Shown piece after piece: positions 28,024 through 36,277 of a stretch of DNA of 64,000 nucleotides. Within the stretch, counting starts at the first letter, position 1, and each line of letters begins with the position of its first letter. The stretch comes from Ruegeria arenilitoris (lineage in GTDB: Bacteria; Pseudomonadota; Alphaproteobacteria; Rhodobacterales; Rhodobacteraceae): the NCBI RefSeq assembly GCF_013035425.1, contig NZ_WQHX01000005.1:248001-312000 (forward strand), given 5' to 3'. The translations under genes were made by a program, and so were the position numbers. Below the pieces are notes generated by a model. That model was given only the letters and a program-made list of their open reading frames with translations, was not told where the DNA came from and did not search any database.

Positions 28024-28610
28024 AGCGTTCGACACCAAGAAAGTCACCTCAGCGACAGCGCGGCGGTGTCTTAACCGTTATTTCGCTGTTGATGATTGGC
28101 TCGGCCACGCTCCGGCTCGGCCTAGAAGCCGGTCCGGCTCTGGCTCGTGGCACGGAACCCGACGAGGTACATGCTGCGCCTGTCGAACCAGACTTAAGTT
28201 CGCCAGATCTACAAATGTTGCTTACCGATCTGCTGCGCCGAGAAGAGAGGCTGAAGGAGCGCGAGAATGCGGTTCTGGAAAAAGAACGAGCTTTGGAGGT
28301 TGCCGAGGAAGCGATCGAAACTCGCCTGACAGCTCTGCAGCAAGCTGAAAACTCGCTTCGCGAAACTTTGGCGATTGCAGAACAGGCAAGCGAAAACGAC
28401 CTAACTCAGCTAACGGATGTTTACCAAAACATGAAGCCAAAGGACGCGGCAGCTCTGTTCGAAACGATGGACCCTGTTTTTGCCGCTGGGTTCCTGTCAC
28501 GGATGCCAACCAAAGCTGCTGCTGGTGTAATGGCCGGCCTCAACCCCGAAATAGCGTATACGATTAGCGTTGTAATGGCCGGTCGCAACGCTTCGGTTCC
28601 ACAGGAGTAA
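28020..28610 (+). CDS. MotE-like flagellar motor chaperone (MgtE-N-like domain)
   Basis: A 196-residue protein with GTG start 28020 overlapping the previous stop. It has an N-terminal TM/signal anchor (VLTVISLLMIGSATLRLGL), a periplasmic coiled coil (LLRREERLKERENAVLEKE onwards) and a C-terminal MgtE-N-like module (YQNMKPKDAAALFETMDPVF, AAGFLSRMPTKAAAGVMAGL). This layout matches MotE, which stabilises MotC in rhizobia and is widespread in alphaproteobacterial motility loci. No MotC gene is adjacent here. Confidence 0.8.
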   Translation: MKRSTPRKSPQRQRGGVLTVISLLMIGSATLRLGLEAGPALARGTEPDEVHAAPVEPDLSSPDLQMLLTDLLRREERLKERENAVLEKERALEVAEEAIETRLTALQQAENSLRETLAIAEQASENDLTQLTDVYQNMKPKDAAALFETMDPVFAAGFLSRMPTKAAAGVMAGLNPEIAYTISVVMAGRNASVPQE

Positions 28611-28656
28611 TCGCTGTGAATCCCTTCAAAAGACCCCCAACCGCCGGAGATCATTC

Positions 28657-29526
28657 ATGATTGGACTAGTTGGAATCGCTTGCATTTTTGTGATGGTGTT
28701 CGGCGGCTATCTGGCCGCTGGCGGCAAGATGACAATTATAATGAAATCGCTGCCGTTCGAGATGATGATGATCGGTGGTGCAGCCATAGGCGCATTTTTG
28801 ATCAGCAATGATATGAGCGCGGTCAAGCACACCGCCAAAGATATCGGAAAAGTCTTCAAGGGCCCAAAATGGAAACCGGTAGACTACCGTGATCTGCTAT
28901 GCCTTCTGTTTTCACTGATCCGGATTGCCCGATCAAACCCGGTCGATCTGGAAAAACACATCGAAGAGCCAGACAGTTCCCCGTTGTTCTCGGCATATCC
29001 CAAGATTCAGTCCGACAAAGAAGCTGTAGACCTGATCTGCGATACGATGCGTTCAGCCTCGATGAATTACGACGACCCGCACCAGGTTGAAGAAGTGCTG
29101 GAAAAACGGATGGAGGCGAATTTCCACCAAGCTATGCATTCCAGCCATGCGTTGCAGACAGTCGCCGACGGATTGCCCGCGTTGGGCATTGTCGCGGCGG
29201 TTCTGGGTGTGATCAAAACGATGGGATCAATTGATCAACCTCCGGAAGTTTTGGGAAGGCTGATTGGTGGCGCCCTTGTGGGTACGTTTCTGGGCGTTTT
29301 CCTAGCCTACGGTTTGGTTGGCCCGTTCGCTGGAAAGTTGAAAGCGGTGGTCGAAGAAGACAACCATTTTTATCAACTGATAAAGGAAGTTCTGGTCGCC
29401 AACCTTCATAACCACAATGCCGCCATGTGCATTGAAGTTGGCCGTCAAAATACCCCAACGCACAACCGTCCCCGGTTTTCAGATCTTGAAGATGCGTTGA
29501 AAGAAATCAGGCAGGCGGCAGCATGA
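28657..29526 (+). CDS. motA: Flagellar motor stator protein MotA
   Basis: A 289-residue inner-membrane stator subunit with four TM segments. Family features are VFGGYLAAGGKMTIIMKSLP and GAAIGAFLISND in TM1-2, a cytoplasmic loop with EKRMEANFHQAMHSSHALQT, and TM3-4 LGIVAAVLGVIKTMGSIDQ and LVGTFLGVFLAYGLVGPFAG. With MotB it conducts ions to turn the rotor. motB is not in the window. The start is 21 bp after a CGCCGGAG site. Its stop overlaps the next gene (ATGA, 29523-29526). Confidence 0.94.
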   Translation: MIGLVGIACIFVMVFGGYLAAGGKMTIIMKSLPFEMMMIGGAAIGAFLISNDMSAVKHTAKDIGKVFKGPKWKPVDYRDLLCLLFSLIRIARSNPVDLEKHIEEPDSSPLFSAYPKIQSDKEAVDLICDTMRSASMNYDDPHQVEEVLEKRMEANFHQAMHSSHALQTVADGLPALGIVAAVLGVIKTMGSIDQPPEVLGRLIGGALVGTFLGVFLAYGLVGPFAGKLKAVVEEDNHFYQLIKEVLVANLHNHNAAMCIEVGRQNTPTHNRPRFSDLEDALKEIRQAAA

Positions 29527-31670
29527 TCAGAACTCTTATACTGGCTTGTGCATTGGTCACAACGGTAACGGCGGCATCCGCAGAACGTTTACGCGTTCGT
29601 ACAGGCGAACATAACGGATTTACCCGGCTAGTGGTGCAAATACCTCTCGGAACAGAGTGGAACCTTAGACAATTGCACAATGGCGCCAAACTAAGTGTAG
29701 CATTGGATGGGGCTGTATTTGAAACAGACACCGTCTTTGACAGGTTGTACGGACATCGGCTGACTTCGGTATCGCAAAAACGGTCCGGGTCCTCTTTGGA
29801 ACTTGCTTTCGGATGTGATTGTGTCGCGACGGCATTCTTATTCCGCGGGACCATGATTGTTGTGGACATCGCTCCTGGTCAGTTCCTTTCACCCTTGGCG
29901 CTCATCCAATCAAAGTTGGCGAAGAGGAGGCCGCTCAAAGCCCAAAAGCAAGTCGAGTTACAACCAAAAAAATTCGAAATACCGCTATTGAACCTGAGTC
30001 GACAGGACTTGGAAGCGCAAATGATGTCGCGCACTTTGCAAGGCGCAGACCGCGAAGTCGTGGATCTGGACCTTTCCGATGTGGGCCCCAGACGATCGAC
30101 CGCGATTGACCCTGAAGTTATTGCAAGCGATCTAACCGCAAATTTGCAAGTTACTTCCATCCTTGATGAACTTCGAGGGTTGGGAGGCTTTTTAGAGCCG
30201 CCTTTCAATTCAATTCCAGCCTGCATCACTGATGCAGAACTGGATTTCGACGCATGGCATGGTACTCAACAATTTGAGCACCAAGTCGCGTATCTTCGAT
30301 CTGAATTGTTTGAAGAATTCGACCACATAAACACTGAGCGAGCACTGGAGCTCGCCAAGCTCTATGCGTACCATGGATTTGGCGCTGAAGCCGTTCAGGT
30401 TTTGAACCTGCTCCCGGAACAATCGGAAATCACGAGTCGGATTCGAGCGATCGCCCACGCCATGGATGAGCGACCCGCCCTTGAGTCTCACCCGTTTTCG
30501 CACCAGCAAAGATGCGATGGAATCACCGCGCTGTGGTCCGTATTGATCGAAAAGAAATTAGATCCCGAAGCCGAGCTTTACGCGATCGAGAAATCCTTCT
30601 CGCTCCTTCCGGATCATCTGAGGCGTCAGTTCGGCCCCACGTTGATGGGTACATTGGCCAAGGCAGGGAAACTAGAGGAATCAAGACGCGTAATGCGCTC
30701 TGTCGAACGACTAGACCTTGAGGATCGCAATGAACTGAACTTGGCGCGGGCAAGTATCGCCGATGCCGGTGGCGAAGACGCACTGGCGGAAACACTGCTA
30801 TCTGAGGTCGCTGCAACCGCGATGGCAGCTGAAGAATCGGCACTGGCACTGGCTAGGCTTATCGAAAAACGGTGGTCTGATCGAAAACCCGTTTCGCAGC
30901 AAAACATTGATCTTGCCGCAGCTTACGCAGTCGAACTTCGCAGGTCAGAATTCGGACCAATGATGAAACGTGCTCATGCACTTGCCTTGGGTCTGAATCA
31001 TGACTTCGATAGAGCGTTGTCGTTGATACAATCATCGACCACAGATGACGGCTGGGACAGAACGCAAAGTCAGGTGTTGCAATTGCTAGCGGAGCGCGCT
31101 GATGACATTACCTATTTGCATCATGCGCTAAATCTACCGAAGGCAGTCGTGGGCCAATTAAGCACCGAAACGGCCATTGCTCTGTCCAAGCGCCTCGCCA
31201 AGTTGGGGTTCGCGCAACAGGCATTTAACCTGGCAAACCGATCCGAAGATAAACTTCGTCGCGTTGATCGGACGCGGTTGAGAGCGCAAGCAGCTCTCCA
31301 GAACGGTCGTCCACATCAGGCTCTTCTAGAGTTGGCCGAGGACGATTCTGACGAAGCAAATCGGATAAAGGCCGATGCATACATTAAGATTGAAGAGTTT
31401 TCGCAGGCAGCGACTATATTGAGCGAACTGGGCGAAACGGGCGAGGCTGCGAGATACTTGTGGCTGGCGGGGTTGGTAGACGAAGCCAGCATGGAAGCTT
31501 CGGGTAGATTTGGCGACCTAGCCCGTCTGGGCAAAGCGTTGGGTCGGAAAATTGAGCGCATCCCGGCCAAACCGTTAGCCGATGCAACCGCTCTTTTAGA
31601 GCAAAGCGAACAAACGCGCGGATTGATCACAAACATGTTGAGTGCAGCAGGAGTGACATCGAGCCAATGA
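29523..31670 (+). CDS. Large exported alpha-helical repeat (TPR-like) protein of the flagellar locus
   Basis: A 715-residue protein with a signal peptide (MIRTLILACALVTTVTAASA), an N-terminal beta-rich region (FTRLVVQIPLGTEWNLRQLH, GTMIVVDIAPGQF) that resembles an AMIN-like fold, and from about residue 250 many helical hairpins of TPR-like character (LELAKLYAYHGFGAEAVQVL, RLAKLGFAQQAFNLANRSED, ALLELAEDDSDEANRIKADA). It is probably a periplasmic scaffold. I know of no assigned function. It is coupled to motA by ATGA, so a motor or stator-assembly role is inferred. Confidence 0.7.
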   Translation: MIRTLILACALVTTVTAASAERLRVRTGEHNGFTRLVVQIPLGTEWNLRQLHNGAKLSVALDGAVFETDTVFDRLYGHRLTSVSQKRSGSSLELAFGCDCVATAFLFRGTMIVVDIAPGQFLSPLALIQSKLAKRRPLKAQKQVELQPKKFEIPLLNLSRQDLEAQMMSRTLQGADREVVDLDLSDVGPRRSTAIDPEVIASDLTANLQVTSILDELRGLGGFLEPPFNSIPACITDAELDFDAWHGTQQFEHQVAYLRSELFEEFDHINTERALELAKLYAYHGFGAEAVQVLNLLPEQSEITSRIRAIAHAMDERPALESHPFSHQQRCDGITALWSVLIEKKLDPEAELYAIEKSFSLLPDHLRRQFGPTLMGTLAKAGKLEESRRVMRSVERLDLEDRNELNLARASIADAGGEDALAETLLSEVAATAMAAEESALALARLIEKRWSDRKPVSQQNIDLAAAYAVELRRSEFGPMMKRAHALALGLNHDFDRALSLIQSSTTDDGWDRTQSQVLQLLAERADDITYLHHALNLPKAVVGQLSTETAIALSKRLAKLGFAQQAFNLANRSEDKLRRVDRTRLRAQAALQNGRPHQALLELAEDDSDEANRIKADAYIKIEEFSQAATILSELGETGEAARYLWLAGLVDEASMEASGRFGDLARLGKALGRKIERIPAKPLADATALLEQSEQTRGLITNMLSAAGVTSSQ

Positions 31671-31695
31671 ATTTACCGTGTTTAGCGTTGTTTCG

Positions 31696-31726
31696 TGCGG
31701 AATTGACCAGCGGTGGTGGTTCCGCA
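31696..31726. terminator. Hairpin between convergent genes, possible bidirectional terminator
   Basis: TGCGGAA (31696-31702) pairs with TTCCGCA (31720-31726), with a smaller ACCA/TGGT stem inside. It lies in the 90-bp gap between the convergent TPR-like and MmgE/PrpD genes. There is no T-run. Confidence 0.35.
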
Positions 31727-31760
31727 TTCCAAGACAGATGTCCGACTCGGGGTTTAGTTC

Positions 31761-33107
31761 TTAAGGACCGTCATACAGGTACTGTTGTAAGTCCGCATAG
31801 CGCGCGGTTGGCCGGTTAAGACCCAATATCGCGTTGCAAATGCCTGTAGCGCGCGCTTTTCCTATTGATGGCGCGGCAAATTCCATGAACTTGTCAACGA
31901 TGTCCTGCTGGCTCATCCTTGCTTCCGGACCACCACGAGCGTGGATATCGCCGGATTTTAGAACCTGGCCGTTTGTTGTCTCTATTACTACATCAGCCCA
32001 ACGCCCTTGTGGGAAACGCTGATTGTGTCTTTCGCGTTCCGTAACGGAGATACGGTTCATAACGTCTGCAACAACCGGATCTTTAAGGCCCGCGCCCGAG
32101 ATATGCTCTACGCCGATCAGACCGTGAACAGCCTGGGTCGCCACAGAAAAAGCCAGCGAATATTGCGCTTGCGACGTAGTGTTTGGGATTCCTGAGAATA
32201 AGCAGACCGCCTCGTGGAAACTGTTGATATGGATGGCCGCGATCTGATCGTGACTTAATTCGTGCTGTAACATCAGTATTCTAACGCCGTCGATCGCAGC
32301 GTGTGCCCACCGGCAAATTGGGTAGGGTTTTACATACTGGTGTTCAATCTGCCAGAACGAACCCAGGTCCGCCCAAAACGGGGCGGCTTGATCGTCTTCA
32401 ACCGTCAACGCGGGTGCACCAGTAAAGCCCTGCTCCGCCAAAATTGCCGCCGATAGGCCTACCATCGCTCCCCAACCGGAACCGTCATGCAACATCGTTG
32501 GATTGGCAATCTCGCGCATCATCTGGCTTCGCGGACCATGATATTCTGCAATTCCCAAGGCCTGCCGAAGTTGATCCGGAGAATGATGGCGCAAACGTGC
32601 CGCCATCGCCGCGACGCCTAGGGCGTTCCATGCACCGGACGTATGGTAGTCCTCGACAGAAGCATGCAATGCCAACCCTGCACGACCCGCAACTTCGTAA
32701 CCCACGATAACGGAGGCCAGCGCATCTGAACCACTGAGTTCCGGGCAGTGTTCTGCCAACGCGGCCAACGCGGGAATCACAACGACCCCTATATGCCCCT
32801 TGGTTGGGTTGTACCCATCATGTGCGTCCAGGTTATCGGTTTGAGTCGCGACCGCATAAGCCGCCCCGGCAAGGCTGACCCTACGCCCGTCAAAAAGCAT
32901 TCTTGCTGAGTGAGCCGGCGATGAGCTGGCGTAGAGCATTGTGGCCGTATCCCGGGCAATAATTCCTGCCTGCATCGGACCGGCGCCAATCAATACCCCC
33001 ATTGTATCAAGCATCATCAGCGCTGCGGATTCTTTTGCACTAACCGGCATTTCATCCGATGTTCTGGACAGTACAAACTTAGCAACTCGGTCGAATGTTC
33101 CGGTCAT
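31761..33107 (-). CDS. MmgE/PrpD-family protein
   Basis: A 448-residue cytoplasmic protein of the 2-methylcitrate-dehydratase (PrpD)/MmgE fold. Motifs are MLDTMGVLIGAG, LDAHDGYNPTKGHIGVVVIP (the conserved active-site region), YHTSGAWNALGVAAMAARL, HDGSGWGAMVGLSAAILAEQ and VKPYPICRWAHAAIDGVRIL. Members dehydrate or isomerise small carboxylic acids such as methylcitrate or aconitate-like compounds. The substrate here is unknown; there is no prpB or prpC nearby. The gene overlaps the upstream FAD/GcvT gene by ATGA (33104-33107), so the two probably serve one catabolic route. Confidence 0.85.
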   Translation of the reverse strand: MTGTFDRVAKFVLSRTSDEMPVSAKESAALMMLDTMGVLIGAGPMQAGIIARDTATMLYASSSPAHSARMLFDGRRVSLAGAAYAVATQTDNLDAHDGYNPTKGHIGVVVIPALAALAEHCPELSGSDALASVIVGYEVAGRAGLALHASVEDYHTSGAWNALGVAAMAARLRHHSPDQLRQALGIAEYHGPRSQMMREIANPTMLHDGSGWGAMVGLSAAILAEQGFTGAPALTVEDDQAAPFWADLGSFWQIEHQYVKPYPICRWAHAAIDGVRILMLQHELSHDQIAAIHINSFHEAVCLFSGIPNTTSQAQYSLAFSVATQAVHGLIGVEHISGAGLKDPVVADVMNRISVTERERHNQRFPQGRWADVVIETTNGQVLKSGDIHARGGPEARMSQQDIVDKFMEFAAPSIGKARATGICNAILGLNRPTARYADLQQYLYDGP

Positions 33108-35548
33108 TTAACAACCGCTGGTTCGGCGGTCTGGACATCGCGTAGCCGATGACCTTCGGGATCAAAAGGTGGCTCAGAAAGGATTACCGCACTATGCGAC
33201 TTGCCAAGGATAAAAACTTCGACACGGTCCCCTGGCATCGCAACATTTGGGTCAACATACCCGATGGCAAGCGATGCCCCGACAGAATATCCATACGCCC
33301 CAGAAGTTACTCGACCGACGGCCGTGCCGTCAGATGTGAAAATCGGTTCGCCACCAGTTGCATCCGCGATGTCCGCTTGAACAGAAAGGATCGACAGAAC
33401 TTCGCGAGGCGGTGAGTCTTTGATTGCCAGATAAGCTTCTTTGTTCAAGAATTCTTTGTCCAGTTTGATCAGGCGGTCCAAACCTACTTCTTGGGGCCAA
33501 TATTCTTGTGAGTATTCTCGACCCCACGAACCGTAACCCTTTTCGATGCGCAGCGACCCAAGCGCGCGTCCACCGACCGGACCGCCGCCAAATTCGCGGG
33601 CTGAGTCCAATAACGCTGTGTAGAGCCTGACTTGGTCTGTCTCGGCGCAGTGAAGTTCCCACCCCAGATCGCCTGTGAAGCTGACGCGAATGGCCAGGCA
33701 AGGCACACCGGCGACTTCAATCTTCGCCGAACGCATGAAACGGAAGGCATCGTTGGATAAGTCCGAATTGCTAAGGCGTTGAAGCACTGCACGGGATTTA
33801 GGCCCAGCAACATTGAAACCAGCGACGCGATCGGTTGCGACCTCAAATGTTGTGTTCGCAGGCAAGTCGACCATGTCGAAAAACCTCTGATGATAACGTT
33901 CGGCCATACCTGACCCGATCATCATGTATTCGTCATCGGCCACCTTGGTGATGGTGAAATCACCCGCAACACCACCGCGTACGGATATAAGCGGCGTCAG
34001 GCAAGACCGCCCAATCTGCGTGGGAACACGGTTCGCGACCAACCTGTCCAGCCATTCATAGGCGCCCTTTCCTTTGATCACATAGTTGGCGAAGTTTGAA
34101 ATATCGATGACCCCGGCATTCTCCCTCAGCATCCGCACTTCGCGACCCACGGGCTCCCACCAGTTTTGGCGAGTAAAACCGTTAGTTTCGATTGTTTCAG
34201 GCTCGTCTGCAAACCATAGCGGATGTTCCCAGCCACAGTTCAAACCGAACACACAACCCATTTGCTTCTGCATCTCGTAAGCAGGTCGAACCCGAGCAGG
34301 CCGACCCGCACTCCGTTCCTCATTTGGGAAGTGGATTGCAAAGCGGTGTGTATAAACATCCTCTACCTTAGCTTTTGTGAACTTTTCATCGGCCCAGTCG
34401 CCAAAACGCGCAAGGTCCCAGGCGAACATGTCATATTGCGGTTCGCCTTCGATCATCCATTGAGCCGACAAAAGGCCCAGACCGCCTGACTGTGAAAAAC
34501 CGGGAATGATTCCGGTACAGCAAAAATAGTTCTTTAGCTCAGGCACGGGGCCCCAAATCGCGTTGGAATCGGGCGACCATATCATCGGTCCATTTATCAC
34601 CCGCTTAACCCCCGCTGTCGCCGCAACAGGCACGCGTTCAGTCGCGCGGATCACGTTTTCCATAATCCGATCCAGGTCGTCAGGGAACAAGTCATGGGCA
34701 AAGTCCAACGGAGTGCCGTTTTCGGCCCAGAACCGCATGTCTTTTTCGTAAGCTCCTATCAGCAGCCCATTACCTTCCTGACGAAAGTAATACTCTCCAT
34801 CTCGATCAGCGATGGACGGCAAACGGCGGCCCAGGCTAGCAACTTCGTCGATTGTTTCAGTCACAAAATACTGATGCTCGGTCGGCTGCAAAGGAAGTTT
34901 AATACCGGCCAGAGCCGCAACTTCGCGCCCCCACAAACCGCCAGCATTCACAACCCATTGGGTGTGAACATCACCTTTCCCTGTGCGGACAATCCATGAC
35001 CCGTCAGGTTGTAGATCAGTCCCTATTACTGGGCAAAACCGCTCAATGGATGCGCCCAGCTGCCTAGCCCCTGCGGCATATGCCATCGTAACACCCGAGG
35101 GGTCGACGTTGCCGCCGTCAGGTTCATACATGATACAACGAATGTCATCGAATTGGGCCAGAGGATGCAATTCCAGCGCCTGTTCGCGACTTATTTCATA
35201 AAAATTTAGACCATAAAACCTAGCTTTTGCTTCTTGCAGCCGCAATTGGTATTCGCGGTCTTTGGTCTGCGCAAGATAGAGTGACCCAGGTTGAAAGACC
35301 CCGCAGCCTTGCCCTGTCTCTTTCTCCAGCTCTTTGTATAAGTTCATTGTATAGTGCTGGATGCGCGTGATGTTGTTGTTGTCATGCAGTCCATGGATGT
35401 TAGCTGCAGCGTGCCAAGTTGAGCCGCTGGTCAACTCGTCCCTTTCCAGCAACACGACATCGTTCCAACCAAGCTTGGCGAGGTGGTACAGAATCGAGCA
35501 CCCGACCAGGCCTCCTCCGATGACGACGGCCTGCGCGTGGGTTTTCAT
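33104..35548 (-). CDS. FAD-dependent dimethylglycine/sarcosine-dehydrogenase-like protein with GcvT domain
   Basis: An 814-residue two-part enzyme. Residues ~1-370 are a DAO-type FAD domain (AVVIGGGLVGCSILYHLAKL; ELTSGSTWHAAANIHG carries the conserved His for covalent FAD in this family; NYFCCTGIIPGFSQSGGLG). Residues ~430-800 are a GcvT-type tetrahydrofolate domain (NAGVIDISNFANYVIKGKGA, FTGDLGWELH, LGSLRIEKGYGSWGREY). Such enzymes demethylate dimethylglycine, sarcosine or related N-methyl compounds and pass the one-carbon unit to folate. The exact amine is not fixed by sequence. Upstream inverted repeats at 35617 and 35648 may be its operators. Confidence 0.87.
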   Translation of the reverse strand: MKTHAQAVVIGGGLVGCSILYHLAKLGWNDVVLLERDELTSGSTWHAAANIHGLHDNNNITRIQHYTMNLYKELEKETGQGCGVFQPGSLYLAQTKDREYQLRLQEAKARFYGLNFYEISREQALELHPLAQFDDIRCIMYEPDGGNVDPSGVTMAYAAGARQLGASIERFCPVIGTDLQPDGSWIVRTGKGDVHTQWVVNAGGLWGREVAALAGIKLPLQPTEHQYFVTETIDEVASLGRRLPSIADRDGEYYFRQEGNGLLIGAYEKDMRFWAENGTPLDFAHDLFPDDLDRIMENVIRATERVPVAATAGVKRVINGPMIWSPDSNAIWGPVPELKNYFCCTGIIPGFSQSGGLGLLSAQWMIEGEPQYDMFAWDLARFGDWADEKFTKAKVEDVYTHRFAIHFPNEERSAGRPARVRPAYEMQKQMGCVFGLNCGWEHPLWFADEPETIETNGFTRQNWWEPVGREVRMLRENAGVIDISNFANYVIKGKGAYEWLDRLVANRVPTQIGRSCLTPLISVRGGVAGDFTITKVADDEYMMIGSGMAERYHQRFFDMVDLPANTTFEVATDRVAGFNVAGPKSRAVLQRLSNSDLSNDAFRFMRSAKIEVAGVPCLAIRVSFTGDLGWELHCAETDQVRLYTALLDSAREFGGGPVGGRALGSLRIEKGYGSWGREYSQEYWPQEVGLDRLIKLDKEFLNKEAYLAIKDSPPREVLSILSVQADIADATGGEPIFTSDGTAVGRVTSGAYGYSVGASLAIGYVDPNVAMPGDRVEVFILGKSHSAVILSEPPFDPEGHRLRDVQTAEPAVVK

Positions 35549-35616
35549 CGTCTTTCTCCAATGTGCAAATCATGTTGCATCAAAGTCAGCCATAGCTCGC
35601 CAGCAGCTGATACTCT

Positions 35617-35641
35617 GTTCCCGACGCAGAATGTCGGGAAC
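35617..35641. promoter_or_regulatory. Perfect 9-bp inverted repeat upstream of the FAD/GcvT operon
   Basis: GTTCCCGAC-N7-GTCGGGAAC begins 69 bp upstream of the FAD/GcvT start. The symmetry and place fit a repressor or activator operator; there is no T-run, so a terminator is less likely. Confidence 0.45.
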
Positions 35642-35647
35642 GGGTCA

Positions 35648-35663
35648 CAATGCATATGCATTG
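35648..35663. promoter_or_regulatory. 16-bp perfect palindrome upstream of the FAD/GcvT operon
   Basis: CAATGCATATGCATTG is a gapless 16-bp palindrome, 6 bp from the 35617-35641 repeat. It is a candidate second operator site; the binding protein is unknown. Confidence 0.4.
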
Positions 35664-35871
35664 CCTTTATTGAGCTCGGTATGAGCGAAACACTGCCATT
35701 AAACCCTTTCAACACCCCATTGTTATCGACCGAAAGTTGAAAAGTGGCATTGCGGTTCCTTGATGAAAGTAAAGATAGCGCGATAAGCGCTGAGACCGGT
35801 CATATGACGGTGGGACAGGCTGGATTTTCGATGGGACGCAGACCAACCCTGCCAGCAGAATTCTTGAAAAA

Positions 35872-35908
35872 GTTCCTAAAATGTTCTATATTTGTTCCCT
35901 AATGGAAC
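35872..35908 (+). promoter_or_regulatory. Tandem LexA (SOS) operator
   Basis: GTTC occurs at 35872, 35883 and 35894, each separated by exactly 7 bp, giving two overlapping copies of the alphaproteobacterial SOS box GTTC-N7-GTTC. A GAAC at 35905 continues the same 11-bp pitch in inverted orientation. The array ends 15 bp before the start codon of the gene at 35924 and would overlap its promoter or transcript start, as expected for LexA repression. Confidence 0.75.
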
Positions 35909-35923
35909 GGAGGTTCTTGAGCA

Positions 35924-36253
35924 ATGACCAATGCCGCCCATCAAAACTGGTTCGACGCACCCAGCAACGATTATCATCTGCTGCCTGTAACAGACCGGCA
36001 AATGAGATACGCCCGCGCAATTGCCGAGAAATCCGCAATGGAAATTCCGGTAGAAGCGCAACGGGATCGTAAATCGCTTTCGGCTTGGATATCGGCACAC
36101 AAACCACATGACCCTTCGCCTTTCGCCAATTATCCGACTGGAAAACAGGTTTCATTTGCCGAAAGGATATCGCGTATCAAGCGCCGACCAATTCCAAGCG
36201 AATGCTTTCGCAACAAACAAATGATGTCTCAGTGGATTGACCGGAACAAATAG
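35924..36253 (+). CDS. Probable SOS-induced small protein with two copies of a ~38-residue TxxQ...IP...WI motif
   Basis: A 109-residue protein with a GGAGG ribosome site. After a short N-terminus it has two tandem copies of one motif, at residues ~23-60 (starting TDRQMRYARAIAEK) and ~72-109 (starting TGKQVSFAERISRI). They align without gaps and share T1, Q4, A8, I11, I19-P20, E22, R25, S31, W33-I34 and K38. Similar short motifs occur, from memory, at the C-termini of some topoisomerases and relaxases, which would suit a DNA role. Function unknown. The tandem LexA boxes directly upstream predict induction by DNA damage. Confidence 0.8.
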   Translation: MTNAAHQNWFDAPSNDYHLLPVTDRQMRYARAIAEKSAMEIPVEAQRDRKSLSAWISAHKPHDPSPFANYPTGKQVSFAERISRIKRRPIPSECFRNKQMMSQWIDRNK

Positions 36254-36277
36254 GCTCAAATAAACGGCTTTTACGCA

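Larger units (their letters stand above)
35549..35871. other. Gene-free stretch between the FAD/GcvT gene and the SOS operator
   Basis: No protein-like reading frame is seen. It carries the upstream region of the minus-strand FAD/GcvT operon, with two inverted repeats described separately. The right part (35700-35860) shows no recognisable element. Confidence 0.5.
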
